A stretch of DNA of 64,000 nucleotides from Mesostigma viride (taxonomy: Eukaryota; Streptophyta; Mesostigmatophyceae; Mesostigmatales; Mesostigmataceae), in assembly GCA_009746045.1 (NCBI GenBank), contig RPFO01000644.1, positions 582,501 through 646,500 on the forward strand, written 5' to 3'. The notes beneath the pieces are model-generated. The model was not told where the DNA came from, ran no database searches, and was given only the letters and a program-made list of their open reading frames with translations. Below, in pieces: positions 13,206 through 24,400 of this stretch (position 1 is its first letter; every line of letters starts with the position of its first letter). Position numbers and translations under genes: made by a program.

Positions 13206-14427
13206 GTAATGAGGATTTGTACGTACGCTGATTTGCCCTATTAATTAATTAATTAATTAGAAACATAACTCCGTTGGGAGTACATGTAGCACATATCCCT
13301 GAGAATTTGCCCTATGTTTCCCACATAATTAGGCACAGGCGTCTGGGCCTAGCCGGGCACCTGGCCGGCCCGCAGATCAGGTAGACACATCAGATAGACT
13401 AGCTGGCACCAAGCCCGCCCAACCTGAGCGCCATGTCCTCACCTGGCGTGCCCCAGGCCGCGCGCGGCAGAGCCGCCACCCGTGGACTTTTCGTGATAGA
13501 TCGACTCGGCATGGACATGTGCTACACTAGACGTGACGGGCTCACCCCCGGGCAGCCTCCTGGTTTGTCTGTTATATGAAGGCAGAGGGTACGCAAGGAT
13601 AGATGGCAAGTAGTGATGAAGGAGACTACCCCCAAGTCTGTGAGGGCTCCGCGTGTGACCGCGTATTGCATTCATAGCCCTTTCTCCTGTTGTGCACACA
13701 CAGGGATTAAGAGCACTTCGGTGCTCCGTGACTCCCCAACGGGAGCACGTGTTTAATTAATTAATTAACTACCAGGGCCTAGCTGTATTAATTAATTAAT
13801 TAATTAGACTCGTGCTCCCGTTGGGGAGTCACGGAGCATTAACCCCAATGGATGGATGGATGGGTGCAAACAGTCCTACCGGTCTAATCTATCTACATCA
13901 GCTACCTACGACATCTATCTAACAGCATTCTAACTACAACATCTATCTAGACAGCTGCACGCTGCCCTAGGGGAGCTGTCTGGCGTGCCTCCCACAGGTT
14001 TGCACACGCGGGCGCTTCCCCACTGGGGGGGGCTCGTTGTCCCCTAGCTGTATTGGTTGGTGGCAAACATAAAGAATTTTATACCTAGGCCTCTCCACGC
14101 CTGAAGAGGCCGATAGCATAGTCTTACATTCAGCGCAGCCGCCATAGCGGCCAGCCGACCTTGCCGGCGAATGCTGGGATCAAGTTGCAAAGCTGAAAAG
14201 AGGCCTCCCTACGTCCCCTACACCCTAACCCTAAGTACTGACCGCCCATTGCAGTTGCGCCACGCCTGGCGGCTGGCGCAGGTACAGGGATCTAGTGACG
14301 TACGTTAGAAGCTACCTAGGCCTACACTTCGGGATCACACTCAGTGCCGGCACAAATGAAAGTCGGCCCTACAGTACCCTTGTGACAAGCGCTAGAACTA
14401 CGCTACCAATGTATGGCAGGTAGGTTC
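13206..14427. other. Gene-free stretch with inverted box pair
   Basis: It contains (TAAT)n tracts at 13242-13259, 13752-13766 and 13785-13806, and the inverted pair of 28-bp boxes listed separately. The rest has no recognisable coding sequence. A short TAACCC-like stretch near 14223 is too small to be a telomere relic. Confidence 0.6.
13721..13900. repeat. Inverted pair of conserved boxes with tetranucleotide tails
   Basis: GTGCTCCGTGACTCCCCAAC at 13721 plus GGGAGCACG is repeated in inverted orientation at 13811-13838. The copies are separated by (TAAT)n DNA. The inverted copy is followed by CCCCAATG, a short (GGAT)n run, and a block with CCTACCGGTCTA. The same arrangement recurs at 36471-36925. 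Confidence 0.85.
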
Positions 14428-14954
14428 CAGGGTTGTGCGTAAATGGGGTCAGGGAGTTGACGTAACGTAAACACGTAAAATGGAAAAAAAGGGTGACGTA
14501 AAACGTAATTAACCCGAAAATGGACGTAAAGGTTTACGTGCGTAACGTAAATACGTAACGTAACGTAATAACGTATAAAACCACACAAAAGATCATGCAA
14601 AAGATCATACTACTATTTCCCACCATTTCCATGCAAAAACTAGACACTGGTCCGTGCACCACCTGGTGCTGCGCCGATCGCACGGCGCGACGCGGCGCCA
14701 TTAGGCCTACAAGAGCTCACTAGAGGCCCTTCACCTTGCAACCATCTGCCGACATTCCCACGCGGGTTTACGTTACGTCAACTTAACGTTACGTTTTTAC
14801 GCGTAAAATGACGTAGAAAGGCAACGTAAAGGACGACGTACGTGACGGCATTACGTGCCCACTTTTGCCTCGTAAAGCGTAAGGTAAAACACACGTAATT
14901 ACGTCAACGTAATTACGTGTTCACGTAACGTAAACCCTTTTACGCCCAACCCTA
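14428..14954. mobile_element. hAT-type MITE with 8-bp target duplication
   Basis: The element is 527 bp. The left end is CAGGGTTGTGCGTAAA and the right end in reverse complement is TAGGGTTGGGCGTAAA, so the termini are inverted. Both sides are flanked by GTAGGTTC (14420-14427 and 14955-14962), a perfect 8-bp duplication. C/TAGGG termini plus 8-bp duplication is the hAT signature. The interior has no transposase but is packed with ACGTAA/TTACGT motifs. Confidence 0.92.
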
Positions 14955-15110
14955 GTAGGTTCCCTTTGGGCCCGTCCGCATGTCACATATCAAATGAGCA
15001 AAGCATCCAGTTGCCTGATTTCGAGGCAACGAGAGAAGGGGGGGGTCTCATGCCCCCTTCTTGCTGTGATTCCAACAGAGATGAAAGGTATCTGCTCAAA
15101 ACTTGGTACC

Positions 15111-15334
15111 CCGTGACTCTCCCAACAGAGGCACGTGAATGAATGAATGAATGAATGAATGAATGAATGAATGAATGAATGAATGAATGAATGAATGAAT
15201 GAATGAATGAATGAATGAATGAATGAATGAATGAATGAATGAATGAATGAATGAATGAATGAATGAATGAATGAATGAATGAATGAATGAATGAATGAAT
15301 GAATGAATGAATGAATGAATGAATGAATAAATGA
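15111..15334. repeat. Box plus (GAAT)n microsatellite
   Basis: A diverged copy of the conserved box (CCGTGACTCTCCCAACAGAG, then GCACG) at 15111-15135 runs directly into about 195 bases of GAAT repeats. The SFIH-type peptide frames through it are artefacts. Confidence 0.9.
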
Positions 15335-15386
15335 GTGATGGAACCCATATAACATACTTAAGCCATGGTCAGAGCACGGTTCCGCC

Positions 15387-18300
15387 TCACGGCATGCTAC
15401 CCAGATGCTGCCCAGGGTACAAGCTACCGCCCGCACCGCCATTCACGTAACCAGCAGGGTGCAGTGTCCCCACATGCCCATTTGAGCTGTCATCCGCCAA
15501 CTGCACCTGCCACTGGCCCCTACGCCTCGGCGCACCCGTCGGCGGAGCGCCCACGTGTGGCTTGTGCGGCACGGGTGGGTGCCTGTTGGAGAACGCTGCG
15601 TGCGACAGTACAGGGCCGGCGACAACGACACCGCCAGGGGCCCGTCCGACAATTGGCCCAGGGTGCTCCCAGGGCGCGTGACCCACGGCAGAACTATCAC
15701 GAGTGTGCGGAGATGCCACGAGGGAGGTAGCACCGACATCAGACCGCTGGGCGGTGATGTGCACGCGACCTGGCTCCGTCATGTCTACTGCCAGATGCAC
15801 CTCCCTGGCCTCCTCATGGCGCACAGTGTGGCTGGAGACCCTGTAGGCCCCCTGGAAGTCGTCCCTGTGGTGGATCGACCTGTTCGCTGGGTGCGGATGT
15901 CCGATGTGCGCGCCTGCGGGCGGCGGCTCTGGTTGCCGCTGGCCCAGCATCGTCACCCTCAACAGGCGGCCCCATTCCTTGGCGGAGATGCCACCGCCAT
16001 GCACCAAACCATCCCCACAACGCTCGGCCCATTCGCGCGGCTCCTCCGCAACCATGGCCCGAGGCCCTGCACTGTTAACATCCCCAGGAATATGATAGTC
16101 GCTGTGACGGTTACGGCCACCCCGGCCCCTCGGCGACACCAGCTCCCTGGAACGCCGCACTCCTTGGGGGACATGCCCCCTGACATACGAACTGCTGCTT
16201 CCGTCGGCCTCGGGGGCTTGGGGGTGGTGGTATGGGGGCAAGCCCGGGTACCCACTCGGGTCACCCATTGCAACCTCGCGCATCCATGCATAGGGTGGGG
16301 CTGGCGGTGGTGGCGGCAGCTCTGCCCGGGCATTACCACCCTGGTGGACAGGACCACCATGTTGCTGCTGCCGGCTGTCTGGCGCGCTAGGATGGGCCGG
16401 TGACTTGCCCTCCGCGTGGTGATGCTCCTCCCTACACCCTCCGTCGGCTCTCCTCCCTGGGCCCACGTCCAGGGGTGCAGTATAGCCCCAACGTGGCCCA
16501 CCGCCTAGGGACTGCGCATCGGTCGCGTGCGCATGCGGCACCAAGGAGGCGTCTTGATGGCTTATAATGGAACTAGGCATGCTGACATGGTTGCTGACAG
16601 ACGGGCTAGGCATGCTGACGTGGTTGCTGACAGACGGGCTAGGCATGCTGACGTGGTTGCTGACAGACGGGCTAGGCATGCTGACATGGTTGCTGACAGA
16701 CGGGCTAGGCATGCTGACGTGGTTGCTGACAGACGGGCTGGGCATGCTGATGTGGTTGCTGACAGACGGGCTAGGCATGCTGACGTGGTTGCTGACAGCT
16801 GCCCCAACGAATGACGAGGGCGAGGGTGACGGCGAGGGCGAGGGTGAGGGCGCAGGCACCCCCAGTGATGAGGGCGACGGTGCACCCCCAGCGAACGACG
16901 AAGGCGAGGGCGTGCCCCCAGCAGTTGCCATCCCACATCCACCACCGTCCCTGCATGTCTCGTTCAGAAAGAGTGGCAGCGATGGCACGGAGCCGCCTGC
17001 CTGTTGCCGCGGGCCTGTTTCTCCCTTTTCCGCCGCTGCCACCGCATGGGCCGCCACCCCCCCATTGGCGCCACTCTGTCGCTCCCCCTCCACCACGCCC
17101 CCGGCGGCATCCCGTGAGCCCTTCGCCGCCGCCTGCGGTGACGAATGGCCCATGCTAGAGGGCGCCGATGACCTGCCGACCACGTACGCGGACCCTGCAC
17201 CCCCCGCATCGTTTCCAAGCTTATTGCAGCCCCCTTGTACTGCGCCTGCGTCCACGCGCGCGGCCACGCCTGCGTTCTCCGGCTGATCGTCGCCTGCTGC
17301 TTCCGGTGGGTTGTTCTGTTCCGCAGGGGGATGCGATGCGGCATGGCCGTCCCGCCCCTCCACTGCCACTTCTCCATCCACCGTGCCCACAGGTACACAA
17401 AGGGCAGCCGCGGCCGGAGGCTCTTGTGTAGCCTGGGGCGGCGACAGCGTGACCGAGAATGCTGGCGTGCTGGCATCATGAACCGGGGGGGTTACATCTA
17501 AGGAATTACCAGGCGGCAGGTACAAGGAACCACTTTGGCGTGGATCCAAAAGATCGACCCCACCGGGGTGCCCTTGACCTCTATCCACTGACCAGGCTGG
17601 TCCAGCAGTCAAGCTGCCTGGCAACGCTGTCATGGCTGGAGCCGGCGTCGTCCCCGGTGCCGGCAGGCAGTAGGGCGTGTACACATGATCCCCCAACTCG
17701 TACTCCTCGCCCTCGTCCTCGTCCTCGTCCTCCTCCGAATCGTCCATCCCCTCCACGCTCTCCTCCTCGCCCCCCTCGTCGCAATAAGGACTCGGCGGTG
17801 ATGCTCTCGCGCTCCTTAAGTCCTGACCGCCCCCACCAACTGCCCATCCCTCTTCCATCATCGGGCCGCCCGCGCCGCCCTCTCTCCTCCACACGGAGGC
17901 ATTGGGCGTGTCGCCCCCGGACAGGGACATGGAGGACCCCCTGGCGTCGCTGCTGCGGCGGTGGGATGACCCAGGGGTCTCTGCCTCTGCCGCCCCCTGC
18001 GTGCCCCGCCCCTGGCACCACGACGCGGGCGTGCTGCCCGCCTTGTGCACTGACGAGATGGATTGCTTGCGCCGCTTGCTGTTGGGAGAGCTGCCCTCTG
18101 GCTCTGTGCACGCGCTGGCCGCGGTACCGTCAGGACCCAGGGACAGCAGCGGCGTCCCGGCGCCTGCAGGGACATGGCATCCGGCATCGGGCATGGCGAA
18201 CGGTGCCAAGAGACCGCGCTCGGTGCTCCCTTGGCTGCTGCGTTGGCGGTCTAAAATGGAGCTGTCCAGCTCCCACTCAAAGGGGACGTGCACCGCCGGC

Positions 18301-18457
18301 ATCAGCAAGCTGCGGGGGGTGTTGTATGCCACCCATGTGGTGGTGGGGAGCAAGGGGGAGCGGGATGCAGCGAGCGGTAGGGGACAGGTTTGGTTGTCAT
18401 TACATAGAAGGCTTGACAGTCATTACATTTATGCGACGTGAAGTGTAGGGAGAGGAC

Positions 18458-18496
<39 letters not shown>

Positions 18497-21400
18497 AGGG
18501 GACCTAGACACACGAGCTGTTGATACGATTGCGTGGTCCCATGCTGTGCACACCTGGTCCATCAAGTAGACCGGCCACGGAACAGGCGTCATGCGCCAGC
18601 CTTCCGTCCCAAAGCCTGAAAGCCTGTCTGCGATCCAGCACAGCACTCCCTGTCACAGCACAGACTTGTTGTACACTTGTGACACACATCCTGCCATGTC
18701 ATTATCAATCCACCTCAATCTAAGGGATTCACGCGCTGGGATTCACGTGGTAGGGTTGATAATGACATGCATTATCTGTATCCACCCACATCAATCCTGT
18801 CACGTCATTATCAGTCCTACCATGCCAATCGAATCATGTCCGTTCTGAATCCTAACACTTCGTTCCACAATGTCCCTATCAGCCCTGCCCAGCCACAGTC
18901 AGCCCGGGCACGCTCACGAGGAGCTGCTGCCGCGAGCACCATTCCAAACCAGCACCCAGAGAACCACAATACAAGGGAAAGGGGTTTCCCAAACACAATC
19001 TGGAGACACGACCAACCAAGGGGGGCTTCACTAATTAATCAAAGAATTGTTAACAAGAGGTGCTACTGCCGTAGTGGTCAAGATCACTTTGCGACCAACT
19101 ACTTTGCGACCCGAAAACAAGGTGAGATTTATAGTTTGCCACCCAAAATGAAGGCAAAGTTTTAGGTTTGCGAGCCCATCGACTTGTTTATGGTCCGAGT
19201 GGCTGGTACCCAGCTTAATGAATAGGTACCCACCTACCTAAGTGTTTTGATTCATCAAGCACTGATTAATTATAATATAGGGCCGGGCATGGCCCTGAGT
19301 GGCCCGGTGCGGCCATTGAAGGTGAGCCCATGTACTCCATGACCTGTCTCCTTGGGGCCGTGCGGCACGGCGCAGGTGCGGCGCGGTAACATTTGAACTT
19401 TGCGACCCAAAATGAAGCCCGTGACAAGCAGTTTGCGAGGTCGAAGTGATCTTGACCACTAGGGTAAATAAATATCCCCAGTTGGCCCCACTTAACATAC
19501 CGTCGACCCCTGGTACACAACTGGGGTAAAGTTGGCGTTTCATTTCCAAACTTACCGGAAGAGGTACCCGTAATCGACGTTGTTGGGTGGGGCGGAGGAC
19601 AGATATCTCGACAACTCCTGCGCAGATACATGTGGAAGCAGGGCATGGTGGTAAGTAAATACTTGCGTGTCATGTCCACGGAGTACTATGCTAATCTCAT
19701 TAGAAAACTACACAGACAAAAGTTAACAACAGACAAAGATAGTCTGCATCGGGGCATGGTGCAAGCGGGGCACGGTGGAAGGGTGGCCATGAGAGTGTCA
19801 GTGCATGTTTCATGTCGAAAACTCAGTAGTAAGGTGTGGATAGTTAGGAAAGCAGAGGGCAGATCTGCGTACCAAGATTCAATGCATGGCCAAGAAACCG
19901 GAATAACGAGATCAAGCCTCTAAGAAATAGATGTGAGAAGCCCACTGTTTAATGGTGGGAAACGCATGGCTTGCCAAGTTGCAATGAGCTGCCTATGTCC
20001 ATCTCCAGCGTCGCCAGGTGCATGACTTCCCTTTAATGACCAACCAACGGCTCCCTTGGGCAGAGACACACACACAAGGGTTGCTCAAACCATTGACATT
20101 GCCAAGCAATACCAACGAGACACCATAAATATGCCTGTAAAGCCGGCGCAGGAAAACCACCTGCCTGAATGCAACGTATTGGATACCCAACAATCACCGC
20201 AGTACCTAGACGCCATGAGCAAAAAGATAGCTCAGATAAAGGTGGAGAGACCGCCCCTCCAAGCACTGCATAGTGCCGCTCGACAGCAGCAGGATGCATC
20301 CTACGGCTCGCAAGGCAACCCCCTGGCCACGTCATCCCTCCCTCTCCTGATCCCTCGCTGACCACACGACCATGGCCTCCTCCTTCCCTTATGCCCTCTT
20401 GATTTGAGTACCGATGTTTTTGGGCGCATGGCAGGGAATGGGGTGCTAACGGAGCATGCAGGAAACCAATGCGGCTCACACGCAGGTAGGCATGGCTGCA
20501 AGAGCAGAAAGCAAGCCTAAAGTAAATTGAAGATAGGATGGGGGGGGGGGCATGGATCCCACTATGGATGAGGAAGCCAAGGGGCACCTGGTCGACTCAA
20601 GGAACGAAGACAGGGCTCCATGCGTGCATATATTCCCATACATACATCCACCCAGCGCTTATGAAGGCCACTCACCAAGACTTGCGGTGGCGCGTTGGGC
20701 ATCAGCAGTGACGGGTCCACGATGCACGCCGCCTTCATGCGCGCCACCTGGAAGTTATCATGTTACATGCCCAACCATCATCCGGTTTATGCAGCCACGG
20801 ACGTATGCGTCCGCCATAGGTGGAAGCAATGGCACAGTCGATAAGCCTCAAATGGCTGCATCTAGCCGATGAAACCGATGCGCGAGGTAGATGGCTGTAC
20901 TGCACCCATTTGAGGCTAGGATGCAGGGGTGTGAAGACTTCTGTGGTAACGCAGCCTTCACACCCCCACGTACTCCTCCATGCTCTCGCTGCGTAGCACC
21001 CGCCTAGACACGCTATTGTGTCACGCAGATGTTCGTAGGCACTAGCGCGCTCAATTAGTGGCCATGCCAAATAGGCATTAAGGGCCTAAACACAATCGCT
21101 CATGACAAGGAGAATCCAGCGGCTCAGTGAGGCAGGGTGCCCATCGGGATGCCGAATCTCTATCATTACGTTAAGTCATCGCCTATCTCAAACCAACTGG
21201 CCCTGCTGGGCACATGGCAGCAGGGCAAGTGGACAACGGCACAAGCAGCCGGGCACAGAATGTGAAGGGCGTAGAAATATGGATACTTCCATAACAGCTT
21301 CCCTTCCTCACAACAAAGATGCATCTGAACCTGGTGCCCCTGCACAGCCTAGTCCACGCTGCACCTCCACTCTGAAGCTACAGCCATGTGGTTCTTAAAA

Positions 21401-24400
21401 TGGAGGAAAATGGATGTGCTCAAACCACGACCGCACAATGCACAACTCCCCTACTGCATTGCGCCCAAGCCCACAATGCCTACTAAAAAAACAGTCATGC
21501 GGGGGTGATGTGACCTGTGACATCACGGGCATGCCACCGATCCAATCTTACCCATATCCCCGCATCATCCCACCGTGTGTTCACCAACCCATCACCCTAC
21601 CGTGTCCTTGTCTGTGATGCCGGTCCATGGCAGCCGCCCGTGCATGAACTCCACGAGGAGGTAGAGCACCGACCTGGAGGGGGGTGGGGAAGGCAACAGC
21701 ACATGTCACGGGAGGTGGCAACCACAGCCAGCAGGGCACCAGCGTTATTACATGAACCACCGTCGCACTAATGTCCTATCCAATACTAGCCCAGCGACTG
21801 CCCGGAGATGGGAACCACACTGAAAAGTCTAACATGCCACCAACAGGGGACCGAAACAGTGTCCTCAATACCGGGTGACTCAACAAGGGCTGGGCCCTTC
21901 CCCTTACTTGCCCATCCCACGCACCCAGCCCTGAGCTCCTCCATACCCCCCAGCCAACACCCAGCCAGGTCACAACCCGAACTTTCTTCGAGGGAATCGA
22001 TCATCTGGCCAGCTGCAGGAATGCCTCCCTGGCCAGCTACCATCACCATGGTCAAACCCCTCTGATGCCGTGGGGCACATTGCAGCAAGTGGACGGTGGG
22101 CAGTATATTGTATGCGATTGCCAGGAGGGCAGCGGGCAGCGGGCGGATGCACCCGGTGCCCTACTGATGAAACGCGGCTGGAGACACGTCACCGTTGAGC
22201 GACCAACAGGAGGCACGAAATTCACGAAATTCTTGCAATCCCTCAACCCAAATATCTTGTGCACGCCGCATGCACGCGGTCCACGACCAGACATCGTGCG
22301 CACAAGCGACGGGTGGCCCTAACCGGCACATGACAGCAGCCACTGTCAAAGCACATCACAGGTAACCCCACAAATTACCCCTAGGCAGGCTACTGCCAAC
22401 CCCACATGATTGCCCTAGATAGGCATGCAACTGCCTACCCTAGATAGTAACCCTCCTTCGGCATACTCAAGCCCGTGTCATATCCCCCCAGCACCTGCCC
22501 TTTTCTCGAGGCTAAGAGCTTGATCACATCAGCGCCACGCGTGGGCCATCACGCGCGTTGGGATAGGCATGACATTGTGACACGTGCGTGCCGGTTGACG
22601 CATGCTGGGTGACACTGGGAGCCATCACATGCCCCCGCTCCCACCCAAACAGCCAATCAACCATAAGAATAGCGCCTGCTCGGTTGGTAGGTGCACCAAC
22701 GACCATGGCTTGAGGCATGGGGATAGCGGGAAAGAGTGGCTACCGCTCGACTGCAGGCACGCAGGGGCCGTAGGGAAGGGGCGATACAGCACGACTTTGC
22801 GCAGCAGCCATCTGTACACTCACCACAGCCACTAATCAAGTCGCCGCATCCACCAGACAACTCACACAGCCATCAGGCTGCCACCGCTTCCGCAGGCATG
22901 GCTACTCACCACAGCGAAATGTACACTTCACAAATCCACTCCGCGACTCACCACATGTCATCGATGAAACTGGCAGGGCCCAGACCGTGCGCCGCGAGCT
23001 GTGGGTTCGGCGCAGCCGTCCCATTATTTGGTGCCGCGTCAACACATTGGATGGCCACCACCCAGCAGCGGGCACATGACATGCAACACAGGTCACGCAG
23101 TAGAAAATAAGCTCTCGGACTATCCTCTGAAAATCTGCGGCGGAAGCTCTCGGTCTGTCCCTACGGAACCGGCACCACGACCCAGCAACCAACCTGCCAC
23201 GGACGGACCCGCAATTGCATGGATACGAGGCCAGCGAAGGTGACTCAAGTTGATAACAACAAAGAACAACAAAGAAGAATGACGACAAGAAATAATGATC
23301 CCTTACCCGCATGAACATCCTGTGATCCTGAATGATCCCTTACCCGCATGAACATCCTGTGATCCTGAATAGTCTAGGGAAGCCCAGGCTACCCAGCATG
23401 ACCATGCAGTTGGTGCCATGGCATTCTAGATGAGCTGTTCTCCTTTAAATAAAGCTGCCTGGACCAGCGCACAAGCCTGATTGTGAGCAAGGCACTGGCA
23501 GACGGCCGGATACCCGAGGGTACCAATACGTGAAGGGACCAAGGGAATGGCACAGCCAAGGGGATGAACCCATATTTACGCCGAGGCACGAGGGCCACAG
23601 TACTGGCACAACAACAATCATTCCCAGGTGCTACGAAGGAGCCAATGGGAACTCGACAAGCAGGCAACGCTCCCCCTCTGTGCCAAAAGCCAAAGATTCA
23701 TCGCCCTGCAAAACCACTGTTGAAAGAGGACGAGGATTCGTGGAGGAGGAAGATGCTCACCGACGCATGCGGCGTGTTGCCCACAAAACGATTCTTGCTG
23801 CTGTCTGCCGCGCCGCCCCCCTGCCGGCTATGCAGCTCCGGGTTTGTCGCAAGCCCAAAGTCAATCACGAGGACATCCCTTTGCAGCACGGCGACCATGG
23901 CATCATTGTTCATGCCAGCCGTCGGAGCTGCTCCCATGCTAGAGGCGGCGGCAATGGCGGGTACGGCTCCGGTGGCCTCTGGCGGCGGGTACGTCCCCGC
24001 CCTCGGCTGCGAGGGATTGCGCGCCAGCACAAAATTGCTGCCCTTGATGTCCCGGTGGATGTAGCTGCGAATGCAGGCGTGACCGGGGCATCGACATCCA
24101 CCGCAGGGAGGGCGCGTGGCCAACGGAAAGCCGTCAAGAACGCATTGGACATCAGGGTGAAAAACATGATCGGTTAGCGACCATAGTCTCTTACCTGGAC
24201 CTCGTGGGGGTACCGCCGCTAAGCGTTGCGAGGGCCACCCGTCGTCTGATGGTGACCATTGCAGTGACACTTACAATGACCATGGCCATTATACTTGGCT
24301 GTGCGCGGGGAACCCATCACGGAGCCTCGGAGCAAGGGTCATGAATTGCCCAGTCTTCGCTGTGGTGCCATGCCTCCGTAAGGCAGCCACTCCTCCATTG

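Noticed and set aside
14221-14236. Interstitial telomere repeat (CCCTAACCC)
   Set aside because: Barely two units; expected by chance in a window this size.
15555-16403. Plus-strand frames opposite the kinase tail exon
   Set aside because: Shadows of a GC-rich, stop-poor minus-strand exon. No domains and no splice support.
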